DNA from: Muriicola jejuensis | GTDB taxonomy: Bacteria > Bacteroidota > Bacteroidia > Flavobacteriales > Flavobacteriaceae | DNA: 64,000 bases | Direction of reading: 5' to 3' | Assembly (NCBI RefSeq): GCF_010671595.1 | Contig: NZ_JAABOP010000003.1 | Location: 124,001-188,000, forward strand | In this document: positions 53,907-63,239 of the stretch, piece by piece | Numbering within the stretch: the stretch's first letter is position 1 | How the letters are laid out: the number at the start of each line of letters is the position of its first letter | Program-made: the position numbers and the translations under genes | The notes under the pieces: generated by a model | The model's database searches: none | What the model was told of the DNA's origin: nothing | Seen by the model: only the letters and a program-made list of their open reading frames with translations

Positions 53907-53963
53907 AGGACACTTCAATGAATAGAAGGTTGAAAAGATAGTAAATAAGGATCCCTGGTCCAT

Positions 53964-53993
53964 AAAAAAACCCTGCTTTTTAAAGGCAGGGTT
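53964..53993 (-). terminator. Terminator after the lipoprotein gene
   Basis: On the minus strand AACCCTGC and GCAGGGTT pair around a CTTTAAAAA loop, then a T-run. Confidence 0.85.
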
Positions 53994-54015
53994 CATATCG
54001 TTTATTAGGTCAGGG

Positions 54016-54876
54016 CTATTCACAGGCCACATCATCCCCATTGCCGTCCCAGCAATGCCACATTTCATCTTCAAAATAGGCGAATGACCTCACCCTGCCC
54101 TCGAAGGTTGTCCTGCTCCATTCGATGTCGACCTGGGCAAATGCCTGCATGTTCACGTCGTATACATTCGCATTGAAATAGGCATCAAAATAAGCATCCT
54201 GCAAACCGTATTCCAGGTAGCTGTTTCGGAACAGGTCATCATTCCCCTGGTCGTCGAGTTCCCTGACCCAGGTATAGCGGATGCTTCCGATCTCATCCCC
54301 CGTCCTTTCCCAGTCTATGCGCAGCATAGGATCAGGCCGGTCGGGTCCCTGGTTGAGGATCCAGAATCCGCTGTTTCCATCAAGAGCAGAACTCCCTGAA
54401 AACCATTGGAATTCATCGAATCCCTCTATGCCGTTCTTGGTGATATACATATTCCACAGCACGGCCTCTGAAGTCAATTGGGCCGTAAGCCTTGCGGTGT
54501 ATTCACTCGTGAATCCGTCCACGCTGTAGCTCCACTGCCAGGTATCCTCGGAGATCTTTTCTGGAGTTTGAGTAAATGCTGCGTGGAATGCAGTAACAGG
54601 TACGGATAAGGTGGAATACAGGGCAGTACTCCAAACACCCACCACCACACGTGAGAATACCCAGTTTCCGTTCGGGGCTTTTTCCGCATCGAGAAGACTG
54701 GCCGACTTCCCGGAGGTTCCATTGTCCTCAAAGGCGTCCAGATCAAGAGCCATGGATTCTGCCGGAGGCAATTCAGGAGAGAGCGATTGTTCCGAAGGTT
54801 CAGAGGATTTTTCACAGGAGACAGCAAACAGGGCCATCATCATCAGGATCAAACCTGATAGCTTTACATTTTTCAT
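54016..54876 (-). CDS. Lipoprotein of unknown function
   Basis: A 286-residue protein with a lipoprotein signal (AVSC at about residue 21), a Ser/Glu/Pro-rich linker, and a folded domain of strands with many Trp and Asp (about 70-280). It resembles no family I can name. The Asp-rich C-terminus (WDGNGDDVAC) could bind calcium, but this is a guess. It is transcribed alone and ends at a terminator. Confidence 0.75.
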   Translation of the reverse strand: MKNVKLSGLILMMMALFAVSCEKSSEPSEQSLSPELPPAESMALDLDAFEDNGTSGKSASLLDAEKAPNGNWVFSRVVVGVWSTALYSTLSVPVTAFHAAFTQTPEKISEDTWQWSYSVDGFTSEYTARLTAQLTSEAVLWNMYITKNGIEGFDEFQWFSGSSALDGNSGFWILNQGPDRPDPMLRIDWERTGDEIGSIRYTWVRELDDQGNDDLFRNSYLEYGLQDAYFDAYFNANVYDVNMQAFAQVDIEWSRTTFEGRVRSFAYFEDEMWHCWDGNGDDVACE

Positions 54877-55043
54877 TGGGGTATTTTTTATATAAGATTA
54901 CGTTGGTTATAACGAAATCCTTCCAATAAAAGTATGTCCTTCAATGGAGTGGTCTCAGTAAGGAGGTCCAAAATCGGTTTTCTGTACCCCTGACTGTATG
55001 TTCCGATCACCAAATGAAATGCTTCAGGGCCATCCCAAAGGCA

Positions 55044-56531
55044 TCAGTACTTCGCACTTTTTCCATTGGCCTGTGTCCTCAGTATAAAAGCGCGGATGTC
55101 CTCGTTGGCCTGTTTCAGGTCCTCTCGCCTGAGGTACATCATATGTCCGCTGCGATACCCCTTGAATTCGAACCTGTCTTTCATCCTTCCACTGGGGTCT
55201 ACCTGCCACATGGTGTATTTGGCATTGAAATAAGTGGTCGCCCCGTCGTAATATCCGCTTTGGATCAATACGTTCAGGTAGGGATTTTGGGCCATGGCCT
55301 GCCTGAGGTTGTCCCTGGTGTTGTCATTATCGTTGTCCCAGGGTCTAACCGGGCCGAACATATTGTACTTGATGTCGGTTTTAAACTTGAGTTCTTCCTG
55401 CAGGTAATAATTGATAGCCGGGGTGAAACTGTGTAACCACGAGGTAATCTCTGAATTGTAGTCAGGTCTTTCTCCCGCGATCTGCCTGTCTATCCCAAGG
55501 TATCGGCTATCGAGTCGGCCTACGGTATATCCCCTGTCCCTCAGCAGGGCTTTCCAGAAGTAGGAGGTAGGGATGACCAGGTTTCTGTTGAGGATTTCCT
55601 CTTTTGAAAGGCCTGATAAATAGGCCATACGTTCTGCCACCTTGTTGCGTTCTTCTTCCTCGATGAATCCTCCTTTGGCCAGGGCGGGAATGAGTGTATT
55701 GACCGTAAAATCCTCCGATTCCGGGAGGATCTCCAGCAGGTCCTTGCTCTGAAGTGGGGCGGGAAGCGCCTTGTGATGCCAGGCGGCCGCTGTGAAATAA
55801 GGCAGGTTTAGGGCGTCACTTACAGGCCCTCCCGTGCGAAGGACCTTGTAATCGGCCGGACTCACCATAATGACCCCGTTCAGGTACATCCATTGCTCAT
55901 TTTGCAAAGCCAGGGATAATCCCATGACCCGCGTCCCACCATAGCTTTCACCTACAATGTATTTAGGTGACCTCCAGCGATTGTGGCGGGTGACAAAGGT
56001 ATTGAGCCATTCGGCCAGATATTCGATATCGGCATTGATCCCAAAAAACTTACTCCTGTCCACTTCTTTCCCTGTTTCGGGAATGGTGCGGGAATAGCCC
56101 GTGTTAGCTGGGTTCACATAGACAATGTCAGTGACATCGAGCACGGAATAAGGGTTTTGGCTCACCCCATAAGGCTGAACGGGATAGCCCTCATCGTCTA
56201 TATTGAGGATCCTGGGACCCGTGTAGGCCAGGTGCATCCAGACTGAACCCGAACCGGGTCCGCCATTGAATGAGATCAGCAGTGGTCTGGATTTTCTGTC
56301 CTTGACGTCATTCCGGGTGTAATAGGTGTAGTGAAGGGCAGCGATGGGCTTACCCAGGTCGTCCCATACGGGTTGTGTCCCGGTTTCTGCGGTATAGCTG
56401 AAATTGGTGCCGTTGATGGTAACGCTGTGCTGTGTGATCACGGTGGTATCTACAGGGATAGAGCGTTCCTGTGAATAGGTCGTTGAGAAAGTAATTATTG
56501 AAAGCGCAATAAGGAGTAGTAATTTTTTCAT
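55044..56531 (-). CDS. S10 family serine carboxypeptidase
   Basis: A 495-residue exported peptidase. From the ATG at 56531 it has a signal peptide (ending near FSTTYSQ). The alpha/beta-hydrolase core shows the S10 pattern: FNGGPGSGSVWMH (substrate pocket), YVNPANTGYS, the nucleophile S196 in GESYGGTR, an Asp in SGYYDGATTY and a His in YRSGHMMYL. It removes C-terminal residues from peptides in the periplasm. It is the third large exported peptidase in this window besides those at 21833 and 25988. The 167-base gap on its 3' side holds nothing I can name. Confidence 0.9.
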   Translation of the reverse strand: MKKLLLLIALSIITFSTTYSQERSIPVDTTVITQHSVTINGTNFSYTAETGTQPVWDDLGKPIAALHYTYYTRNDVKDRKSRPLLISFNGGPGSGSVWMHLAYTGPRILNIDDEGYPVQPYGVSQNPYSVLDVTDIVYVNPANTGYSRTIPETGKEVDRSKFFGINADIEYLAEWLNTFVTRHNRWRSPKYIVGESYGGTRVMGLSLALQNEQWMYLNGVIMVSPADYKVLRTGGPVSDALNLPYFTAAAWHHKALPAPLQSKDLLEILPESEDFTVNTLIPALAKGGFIEEEERNKVAERMAYLSGLSKEEILNRNLVIPTSYFWKALLRDRGYTVGRLDSRYLGIDRQIAGERPDYNSEITSWLHSFTPAINYYLQEELKFKTDIKYNMFGPVRPWDNDNDNTRDNLRQAMAQNPYLNVLIQSGYYDGATTYFNAKYTMWQVDPSGRMKDRFEFKGYRSGHMMYLRREDLKQANEDIRAFILRTQANGKSAKY

Positions 56532-56668
56532 GTTTTCAATTTTAGCCTCTAAAAATAGCAAAATAAAAAGAGTAAGACAGGCGAAAATCCGGGGAGCTCA
56601 TCCGGGACGATTTAGTATCTTAATGGCAACATTCAAGGGACTAGAGAATCTCTCTAAAAGTAAATAAA

Positions 56669-57793
56669 ATGAACAGAAGGCAATTCAACAAAAGATTGAC
56701 ACAGGGACTGGCAGGTACGGCTCTGGTGTCCTCGGTTCCTCTGGCCTGTGCCATGGGAGGGGACGGCGGAAAGAAAGGCTCACTGGGGATCGCACTTGTG
56801 GGACTTGGGAGTTACAGTACCTATCAGCTCGCTCCCGCCTTGCAGGAGACGGTCAACTGCCACCTCGCCGGAATCGTGACCGGTACCAAGGAAAAAGAGA
56901 AGATATGGGCAGAGAAATACGGTATTCCTGAGAAGAACATCTATAATTATGACAATTTTGACACGATCAGGGATAACCAAGACATCGATATCGTTTATGT
57001 GGTCTTGCCTAACAGCATGCATGCGGAGTTTTCTATCCGGGCGGCCAGGGCAGGGAAGCATGTGATCTGCGAAAAGCCCATGGCCTTATCGGTGGAGGAA
57101 TGTGATGCGATTATAAAGGCCTGTACAGACGCAGGTGTAAAACTGGCCGTTGGGTACCGACTGCATTCGGAACCGTATACCCAGGAAGTAAAACGATTTG
57201 TGAAGGAAAAGACCTTTGGGGAGGTCTTGTATGTATCTGCAGAGGCGGCGTACCGCTCTGTGGGCAACCCGGATCAATGGAGGTTGAACAGGGAATTATC
57301 CGGGGGCGGTGCCCTGATGAACATGGGGGTGTACAGCATTCAGAGCGCTATTTACAGCACAGGGCAGAACCCGGTGGCAGTGACCGCTCAGGAATTCAGT
57401 ACCCGGCCCGATTATTTCAGGGACACGGACGAGACCATTACGGCCCAATTTCAGTTTCCAGGTGGCGCGGTAGGAAATATTTTCACTTCCCACAATGCGA
57501 ATGCGAATAGCCTCTACGCTTCCTGCACCCGCGGATGGTTTTCTTTGAAGCCTGCCAATAACTACGGGCCACTGGCAGGGGAATCGGCAAACGGGATCCT
57601 TACATTCCCGCACCAGTCTCAACAGAAACTTCAGATGGATGATTTTGCCAGCCACATCCTGTATAGAACCGAGAACAGGGCACCCGGGGAGATGGGCAAA
57701 CGGGATTTGATCATCGTGGAAGCCATATACCGTTCTATTGCCGAGGGGAATAAATCCATTTCCCTGGATCTGGGAAATATGGGCCTGGTATAG
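56669..57793 (+). CDS. Exported Gfo/Idh/MocA family oxidoreductase with twin-arginine leader
   Basis: A 374-residue protein. Its N-terminus MNRRQFNKRL carries a twin-arginine motif (RRxFxK) followed by a hydrophobic stretch ending VPLAC, so it should leave the cytoplasm by the Tat path with its NAD(P) already bound. The Rossmann GLGSYST and the catalytic CEKPMAL are present. The glucose-fructose-oxidoreductase subgroup with Tat leaders is the nearest match. The substrate, likely a sugar, is unknown. Compare the cytoplasmic member at 6560. Confidence 0.88.
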   Translation: MNRRQFNKRLTQGLAGTALVSSVPLACAMGGDGGKKGSLGIALVGLGSYSTYQLAPALQETVNCHLAGIVTGTKEKEKIWAEKYGIPEKNIYNYDNFDTIRDNQDIDIVYVVLPNSMHAEFSIRAARAGKHVICEKPMALSVEECDAIIKACTDAGVKLAVGYRLHSEPYTQEVKRFVKEKTFGEVLYVSAEAAYRSVGNPDQWRLNRELSGGGALMNMGVYSIQSAIYSTGQNPVAVTAQEFSTRPDYFRDTDETITAQFQFPGGAVGNIFTSHNANANSLYASCTRGWFSLKPANNYGPLAGESANGILTFPHQSQQKLQMDDFASHILYRTENRAPGEMGKRDLIIVEAIYRSIAEGNKSISLDLGNMGLV

Positions 57794-57802
57794 GGGGTAA
57801 GT

Positions 57803-58168
57803 TCAGTATTTTTGGGTAAGCCAGTAACGGGCCATTTTGGGATCGTCAAAGACTTTCAGGTTGGCGTGCCGGTTGGTGGCCACATCCACAAGGAAGTCGG
57901 AAAGAGATTCGCGTTTCCAGATCAGTGCAATCATGATCTTTTCTCCGATCACTTTGGCGATCTGTTCACCCAGGAAGAAAAGTTCGATAAGGGAGACCTC
58001 CTCAGCTTTCACGGGTGTCACGTCGATCAACATCCTTGAACAACGGTGTTCCTCACAGGAGTTTTTGATATACCGGGGATATTCGAGGAATTCCCAGTAA
58101 TCATAGGTACCCTCAACGGTCATTTCAAGGTACTCTTTCTTTTTTAGGATAGTGTAACTACTTACCAT
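57803..58168 (-). CDS. Small cytoplasmic protein, possible STAS/SpoIIAA-like fold
   Basis: A 121-residue protein of alternating strands and helices (EYLEMTVEGTYDYWEFLEY, CSRMLIDVTPVKAEE, then helix GEQIAKVIGEKI). The layout resembles the SpoIIAA-like STAS domain but I see no phosphorylatable serine block that would settle it. It converges with the Tat-leader oxidoreductase gene and is 295 bases from the next gene. Confidence 0.65.
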   Translation of the reverse strand: MVSSYTILKKKEYLEMTVEGTYDYWEFLEYPRYIKNSCEEHRCSRMLIDVTPVKAEEVSLIELFFLGEQIAKVIGEKIMIALIWKRESLSDFLVDVATNRHANLKVFDDPKMARYWLTQKY

Positions 58169-58463
58169 TCACTCCGAGTTGCATCAGGGCCATAGTAATT
58201 AGTCAGGTTGTCGTTTAAAAATAGGAATTTTCCTTCAGTGAGAAAGCCTAATCATGTCTATTAGTCTTATTTTAACATTTCAAAATTTTTGTGTTTTAAT
58301 GTGAATGGTTAAAGAGTTGTCAAATAATACAGCTGCCCATTGCAAATGTATCTACTATTAAAGAAACTGAATAGGGAATTTTAAGAGGCAGATCTCTGGG
58401 ACAACCCTCGCGTGTGAGGATAATAGACCGAAGAGGAACTGAGAGCTCAAAACGGAAAACAAC
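58169..58463. other. 295-base intergenic stretch with no gene
   Basis: AT-rich, between the STAS-like gene's start and the TIGR02757-like gene's stop. It must hold the promoter of the STAS-like gene. I find no hairpin, ORF or RNA gene in it. Confidence 0.5.
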
Positions 58464-59243
58464 TCAGAACCTTTCAAAGACTCCGAGTCCGAACAGGGCA
58501 AAATCGTACTTCACAGGGTCGTTCGGGTCGAGCAGGCGAAGGCTGCTATCGAGTTCATTGACAGCCTTTGCATCATTCTGTTTCCTTGTAAGAAGTCCCA
58601 GTTTTCTGGCGACCTTGCCCGAGTGCACATCCAACGGGCATGAAAGCTGAGAGGGTTTCAAACCCTTCCAAAGGCCAAAATCCACTCCCGATTTCCCATC
58701 CCGAACCATCCATCTCAGAAACATATTGATCCTCTTAGCGGCCGATCCCTTCAGGGGGTCCGAAATATGTTTCTCCGTACGTTTTTCATGATCCAGGCCG
58801 AAGAACAGGGTACGGAATCTGGATATCGACCTTTGCAGTGAATCTTTCTCCGCATACTTGCAAAAGACGGCCTCCATTCCGCCATGGTGGGTATAGATAT
58901 GCTGCAGTGCCCTCACAAAATACCTGATATCGGTACCGTTAAAGGTGCGGTGTATAAACCCGTCCAGCCTGCTCAGGTCCGATTCCTCGTGCTGGGAGAT
59001 GAATTGGTAAGGCGACCTGTCCATGAGGTCCATCATGAGACTGGCATTGGTGATGATGCTCTTTCTGTTCCCCCAGGCGATGGTAGCCGTGAGAAACCCA
59101 CTGATCTCAATATCCCTGCGGTCAGAGAACAGGTGGGGGATCTGTATGGGATCAGATTCCAGGAATTCGGGCCGGTTGTATTGCTCTACCTTCAGATCCA
59201 GGAAATCCCTCAGTCCTTCGATCTTTTTTCGTTTGCTTTTCAT
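58464..59243 (-). CDS. TIGR02757 family protein
   Basis: A 259-residue protein from the ATG at 59243 ([19 protein letters not shown]). The family name is known (TIGR02757) but the function is not; it is predicted to be alpha-helical and soluble. Conserved segments seen include PHLFSDRRDIEISGFL and MFLRWMVR. The start overlaps the stop of the CPBP-protease gene by four bases, so it is translated with it. Confidence 0.85.
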   Translation of the reverse strand: MKSKRKKIEGLRDFLDLKVEQYNRPEFLESDPIQIPHLFSDRRDIEISGFLTATIAWGNRKSIITNASLMMDLMDRSPYQFISQHEESDLSRLDGFIHRTFNGTDIRYFVRALQHIYTHHGGMEAVFCKYAEKDSLQRSISRFRTLFFGLDHEKRTEKHISDPLKGSAAKRINMFLRWMVRDGKSGVDFGLWKGLKPSQLSCPLDVHSGKVARKLGLLTRKQNDAKAVNELDSSLRLLDPNDPVKYDFALFGLGVFERF

Positions 59244-59785
59244 GGCAGCTCGGTAAAAGAAATCAGCAAAAAAAGTAACCCGTTGTGTGCCATGTGCATA
59301 AGGATAGCGTATTCCAGGCCAAGCCTTACCCTGAGGAAACCCAAAAAGAACCCCATCAGGGTCTGGGGGGCCACCAACAGAGGCGTCCAAGGCAGCAAAT
59401 GATCGCTATTTTCAAAATTACCAAGATGGACCAGGCCGAAAAGTATGCAGGACATATAAAAGGCGAAAGGGAAGTAGGGCGACTTCCTGAAGAAAACCAA
59501 AGGGCCACGGAAGAGGCTTTCTTCGATCAGAGGGGCCAGGATCACCATCAGGAGGAATACCTGTGGGAGGGAGTATGAAGAGAACATCTCAACGGTCTTA
59601 TGTTCTCCCTGTTCTATGCCTAAAGAAATAAAAATGCCTTCGGCCAAAATAGCGAGGCCTATCCCTAACAAGAGGTTCCAAAAGACCGCAGAGGCCAGTA
59701 CTTTAATTCTGACATCAGTAGAAATTCCTCTGTACGCGGTGTATTCAGGTTTGAGGGCAAACGACCAAAGGTGTTTAAGGATCAT
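59240..59785 (-). CDS. CPBP family intramembrane metalloprotease-like protein
   Basis: A 181-residue integral membrane protein with 5-6 hydrophobic segments. The CPBP motif is seen as E88-E89-x-x-x-R93 (IEESLFRGP), and a second conserved His is H120 (FGLVHLGNF). Family members act as intramembrane glutamic or metal-dependent proteases, including prenyl-protein CAAX processing homologues. The target is unknown. It overlaps both neighbours by four bases. Confidence 0.85.
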   Translation of the reverse strand: MILKHLWSFALKPEYTAYRGISTDVRIKVLASAVFWNLLLGIGLAILAEGIFISLGIEQGEHKTVEMFSSYSLPQVFLLMVILAPLIEESLFRGPLVFFRKSPYFPFAFYMSCILFGLVHLGNFENSDHLLPWTPLLVAPQTLMGFFLGFLRVRLGLEYAILMHMAHNGLLFLLISFTELP

Positions 59786-60447
59786 TGATTTACGATAAGT
59801 CCGTCGATCATCGTCAGTTTGCGGTCCGCCATATCGGCGAGTTCTTCATTGTGCGTCACGATGACAAAGGTCTGACCGAACTCTTCCCTTAAACTGAAAA
59901 AGAGCTTGTGGAGAACCTCTGCACTTTCCGAATCTAGGTTACCGCTGGGCTCGTCTGCCAGTATTACCGAAGGGTTGTTGATCAGGGCCCTGGCGACGGC
60001 CACCCGCTGCTGTTCACCTCCCGACAACTCGCTGGGCTTGTGGTGCAGCCGATCTCCCAGGCCTAGAAAGGTGAGAAGTTCTGCCCCTCTTTTCTCGGCC
60101 TCCCCCGGGGGTGTTCTTTTGATGAAAGCAGGTATACAAACGTTTTCCAAAGCTGTAAACTCTGGTAAAAGCTGATGAAACTGGAAGATGAAACCGATGT
60201 GCTCGTTGCGGAATTGAGCAAGAGCTTTATCGTTGAGACGGGTCACTTCGACCCCGCTTACCTCCAGGTCGCTTTCGCCCGGATTTGACTGGTGGTCCAG
60301 CGTTCCAAGGATCTGCAGGAGGGTAGTCTTTCCGGCTCCGGATGCCCCGACGATCGAGACGATTTCTCCTTTCTTAATATGGAGGTCAACGCCTTTTAGA
60401 ACCTGCAGGGACCCATAGTATTTCTGAATATTTCTGGCGGTGATCAT
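59782..60447 (-). CDS. lolD: ABC transporter ATP-binding protein, LolD-like
   Basis: A 221-residue ABC ATPase. Walker [10 protein letters not shown], signature LSGGEQQR and Walker [13 protein letters not shown] are all intact, with the extra residue spacing of the LolD/MacB-type class. LolD drives release of outer-membrane lipoproteins from the inner membrane; the partner LolC/E genes are not in this window. It leads the operon lolD, CPBP protease, TIGR02757, overlapping the next gene by four bases. Confidence 0.88.
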   Translation of the reverse strand: MITARNIQKYYGSLQVLKGVDLHIKKGEIVSIVGASGAGKTTLLQILGTLDHQSNPGESDLEVSGVEVTRLNDKALAQFRNEHIGFIFQFHQLLPEFTALENVCIPAFIKRTPPGEAEKRGAELLTFLGLGDRLHHKPSELSGGEQQRVAVARALINNPSVILADEPSGNLDSESAEVLHKLFFSLREEFGQTFVIVTHNEELADMADRKLTMIDGLIVNQ

Positions 60448-60465
60448 CCCAAACCTTTTAAAGGT

Positions 60466-60496
60466 CGAAAGTACACATAAGCGCGTTCATTACAAA
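60466..60496 (-). promoter_or_regulatory. Promoter of the lolD operon
   Basis: On the minus strand a TTTG (60493-60496), a 19-base spacer and TACTTTCG (60466-60473) match the Bacteroidota TTTG-N19-TAnnTTTG promoter with one mismatch. It is the best-spaced promoter in the window. Confidence 0.6.
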
Positions 60497-60616
60497 ATGG
60501 GAACCATTCGCCACGTAATCAGAGAATACTAGCGGCATAAATGGCTTCTATGCCATTTGATGGTTCCTCCTTCTGCTAATTATACGTTAAAGTCGAGGTG
60601 GCCTTAGAGAATTGCT

Positions 60617-60624
60617 TAATTTTG
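60617..60624 (+). promoter_or_regulatory. -7 box for folE
   Basis: TAATTTTG matches TAnnTTTG exactly, 67 bases before the folE ATG; no -33 TTTG is seen. Confidence 0.35.
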
Positions 60625-60690
60625 TTTAAGTTTATAATTGAAATACTAAACAAATCAAAACGCTGAGCGTTTTTACATAATAACTTTCCT

Positions 60691-61290
60691 ATGGCACCTT
60701 ATCAGAACCTGGAAGAATACAACTTAACAATTACCAACGAAGTAAAGGAACGGTACTCCAAGATCATCGATGAGATAGGGGAGGACGTTAAGCGGGAAGG
60801 CCTTTTGAAAACCCCGGAAAGGGCTGCGAAAGCCATGTTATTCTTAACGCAGGGGTATAAGCAGGACGCAGTGAAGATCTTGAAGAGCGCCATGTTCGCT
60901 GAGGATTATGACGAGATGGTGATCATCAAGGACATAGAGGTTTATTCCCTTTGTGAACACCACATGCTTCCTTTTTATGGCAAAGCTCACATTGCATATA
61001 TCCCTGATGGGTATATCGTAGGGTTGAGTAAGATCCCCAGGGTGGTGGATGTCTTCGCCAGAAGATTACAGGTTCAGGAACGCCTTACGCACGATATACT
61101 GGAATGCATCAATACTACTTTGAAACCCAAAGGTGTGGCTGTGGTGATCGAAGCCTCCCACATGTGTATGATGATGAGGGGAGTTCAAAAACAAAATTCC
61201 GTAACCACTACTTCCGGCTTCAGGGGTCAGTTCGAAAAGATAGAGACCAGGAATGAGTTCTTAAAATTGATTAGTTCCAAGCTGTCCTAA
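60691..61290 (+). CDS. folE: GTP cyclohydrolase I
   Basis: A 199-residue enzyme that turns GTP to dihydroneopterin triphosphate, the first step to folate. The zinc ligands are C88 and H91 ([10 protein letters not shown]) and C159 (SHMCMMMRG), and the [22 protein letters not shown] block is the family signature. It is a normal length and preceded by its own promoter, with a terminator after it. Confidence 0.96.
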   Translation: MAPYQNLEEYNLTITNEVKERYSKIIDEIGEDVKREGLLKTPERAAKAMLFLTQGYKQDAVKILKSAMFAEDYDEMVIIKDIEVYSLCEHHMLPFYGKAHIAYIPDGYIVGLSKIPRVVDVFARRLQVQERLTHDILECINTTLKPKGVAVVIEASHMCMMMRGVQKQNSVTTTSGFRGQFEKIETRNEFLKLISSKLS

Positions 61291-61314
61291 GGAATTTTAA
61301 CGATATTTATAAGG

Positions 61315-61347
61315 AACCCGTCTGTGCGAACAGACGGGTTTTCTTTA
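61315..61347 (+). terminator. Terminator of folE
   Basis: A 10-bp perfect stem AACCCGTCTG / CAGACGGGTT with loop TGCGAA and a T-rich tail. Confidence 0.88.
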
Positions 61348-61360
61348 TTTTTATCTGCAA

Positions 61361-61666
61361 ATGAAAAAGGGATCCAAAATAAAATACCTGTTGTTGGGGC
61401 TTCTCTTTGATGGAATAGGGATGCTTTCCTTTGCTATCCCCGGCCTTGGCGAATTTTCAGATGTGATCTGGGCCCCAGTGGCAGCCTGGCTGATGACCCG
61501 TTTGTACAAGGGCAGAATAGGGCAAATAGCCGGGGTAGTAACTTTTATAGAGGAGCTGGTCCCGGGCCTTGATATCGTTCCCAGCTTTACCCTGATGTGG
61601 ATCTATACCTATGTCCTTTCCAGAAAAAAGACTGGGAAGGTCGTCGAGTCCGGAGAATCTCATTAA
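61361..61666 (+). CDS. Small membrane protein of unknown function
   Basis: A 101-residue protein with a basic start (MKKGSKIK) and two to three hydrophobic segments (about 9-26, 33-48 and 68-88). The second half carries a conserved FIEELVPGLDIVPSFT stretch. I do not recognise the family. It is convergent with the DUF6787-like gene and overlaps its stop by four bases. Confidence 0.7.
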   Translation: MKKGSKIKYLLLGLLFDGIGMLSFAIPGLGEFSDVIWAPVAAWLMTRLYKGRIGQIAGVVTFIEELVPGLDIVPSFTLMWIYTYVLSRKKTGKVVESGESH

Positions 61667-61989
61667 CTTCCTGAAAAAAAGCGCCCTAAGCCCATACGGG
61701 TGAGCATTTTCTTTTCAAAATTCCAGAAAAAGGTGAACTGGCCGAAGAGCCACCCGAATAACACCAGCAAGACCTGGTAGAAGGGGAAGATAAGCAGGAT
61801 CCTCAGGCACCAGTACACCCAGCCGCTCCACCAGACCTCCGGGAAGGCCTCCCGGGACAGACCGATAAAGTTCAAAAATGGCTTGGCCACATAGACCGAA
61901 GCCGAACCGGTGATCGCAAAAACCCAGAAAATTACTAGTAATTGCCAGTTGGAGCTGATGCCCCAGTATTTTTTCAGCCTGTCCGTCAC
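61663..61989 (-). CDS. DUF6787-like membrane protein
   Basis: A 108-residue protein with two to three hydrophobic segments (about 15-35, 52-65 and 70-88) and the conserved opening KKYWGISSNWQLLVIFWVFA. It resembles the small flavobacterial DUF6787 family, function unknown. It lies 30 bases after the DUF6146-like gene and can share its transcript. Confidence 0.78.
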   Translation of the reverse strand: MTDRLKKYWGISSNWQLLVIFWVFAITGSASVYVAKPFLNFIGLSREAFPEVWWSGWVYWCLRILLIFPFYQVLLVLFGWLFGQFTFFWNFEKKMLTRMGLGRFFSGS

Positions 61990-62019
61990 GTCCTTCTTTT
62001 AAAGCCGCAAAGTTATAAA

Positions 62020-62493
62020 TTAAATGCGGGGAGCAAAAGGTCCCAGGCGCTGGTTATATTTCCTCTGGAAATAAATGAAATAATTATAGAGCTTGTAGTT
62101 TACGTCATACCCGTAATCTATGGCCGGGTCGTAGTCGATCTGGAGTTGATAGAGTTGGGGGTCGAATTGCAGGTTATTGATCACGCGGTTATTCCATTCG
62201 ATCACGAACAAACGGTTGCGGTTTTCCAGGAAAGACTTTGAATAGTATCCCGGAGGACGGGCCACAGCCTGCAACCATACATTGAAACCGGGTTCAATGA
62301 TGATGATCTCATAGTTCGATTCTTCATCGGATATTTCAACGGTATCTGCCTCCGAAGTATTAAAAGCTTTTCTTTCCTGTTCGGATACAGGGGTGTTTAC
62401 CTTTGATCCGGTACAGCTTGTAATGAGGATGAGCAGACCGAAAAAAAGAAACATCCCTGTTCGTATCGTTCCTTTATATATCTTTTTATCCAT
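62020..62493 (-). CDS. DUF6146-like lipoprotein
   Basis: A 157-residue protein. The ATG at 62493 gives a lipoprotein signal (ILITSC at about residue 26); the frame is open to 62676 upstream, but that stretch crosses the DUF937 gene's end in another frame and the terminator, so it is not part of the gene. The conserved core EIIIIEPGFNVWLQ, RNRLFVIEWN and IDYDPAIDYGYDVNYKLY matches the flavobacterial DUF6146 family as I recall it. Function unknown. Confidence 0.82.
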   Translation of the reverse strand: MDKKIYKGTIRTGMFLFFGLLILITSCTGSKVNTPVSEQERKAFNTSEADTVEISDEESNYEIIIIEPGFNVWLQAVARPPGYYSKSFLENRNRLFVIEWNNRVINNLQFDPQLYQLQIDYDPAIDYGYDVNYKLYNYFIYFQRKYNQRLGPFAPRI

Positions 62494-62504
62494 ACTAAGA
62501 AGAT

Positions 62505-62536
62505 ACAAAAAAACCACCGGTGTTGTCCCGGTGGTC
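62505..62536 (-). terminator. Terminator after the DUF937 gene
   Basis: On the minus strand ACCACCGG and CCGGTGGT pair around a GACAACA loop and are followed by a T-run. Confidence 0.88.
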
Positions 62537-62566
62537 CTGTTAAAAATCCTTAAGTAATCCCGGCTG

Positions 62567-63199
62567 TTATTTTCCAAAGAGTCCACCCAGCATACCGCCG
62601 AGTCCGCCTTTTTTCTTATTTGTCCCCAGGACCATCCCGGCCACGTCGTCCAATACACTGCCATCCCCATCTGCATCGATCAGGCTGGTGATCAGACTTT
62701 GATTCTGCTTGGGTTGTCCTCCCAGCATGGACCCCAGCAAGGAGGTCAGACCATCAGAATCACTGACATTGCTCTGGGCCTTTTGTCTGCCCAGGTAACC
62801 CATGACGATAGGGGCCGCGATCTTCAGGATCTGGGCCACAGTGCCCGCATCCACGCCCGATTTCTGGCTCAAGGCATTTTCAACCAAAGGCTGTTTCTTC
62901 CCCAGGATATGTCCTAGGATCCCGGCACCGTCCTCAAGAACGGAATCGTTCACCCCACCCTGGAAAAGTCCGCCCAGGTTATCCAAAATGCCTCCTGAGT
63001 GCTTGGAATTCAATGCGTTGATCAAACCGGATGCACCCTGAGGATCAGAGGCATTCTTTTTCATTGCCCCGAGGAGCAGTGGCATCGCCATGCTCAGGAC
63101 ATCCGCTGTTTTATCAGCAGGTTGTCCGGTCTGTTCCGAAACCCCGTCAATAAGTTGTTTGCCCATCGGGCCACCCAATAAATCTAAAAGTCCTGACAT
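62567..63199 (-). CDS. DUF937 domain protein
   Basis: A 210-residue protein rich in Gly, Leu and Asn with the DUF937 pattern (MSGLLDLLGGPMGKQLIDGV, repeated GxLG/LGG stretches). The family is widespread and its function is unknown. A short Asp-rich stretch near 170 (IDADGDGSVLDD) looks like a single calcium-binding loop of the EF/dockerin type. It lies directly 3' of serA and can share its transcript. Confidence 0.85.
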   Translation of the reverse strand: MSGLLDLLGGPMGKQLIDGVSEQTGQPADKTADVLSMAMPLLLGAMKKNASDPQGASGLINALNSKHSGGILDNLGGLFQGGVNDSVLEDGAGILGHILGKKQPLVENALSQKSGVDAGTVAQILKIAAPIVMGYLGRQKAQSNVSDSDGLTSLLGSMLGGQPKQNQSLITSLIDADGDGSVLDDVAGMVLGTNKKKGGLGGMLGGLFGK

Positions 63200-63239
63200 T
63201 GTCTTATTAATTTTGGTAGAAATATACTGTTTTTTCTCC

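Noticed and set aside
58414-58650. 78-codon ORF at the end of the TIGR02757 gene
   Set aside because: Mostly antisense to the TIGR02757 gene and of no recognisable composition.
60541-60560. AAATGGC-type inverted repeat in the lolD/folE gap
   Set aside because: The pairing is short and there is no T-run or regulatory context; it could be chance.
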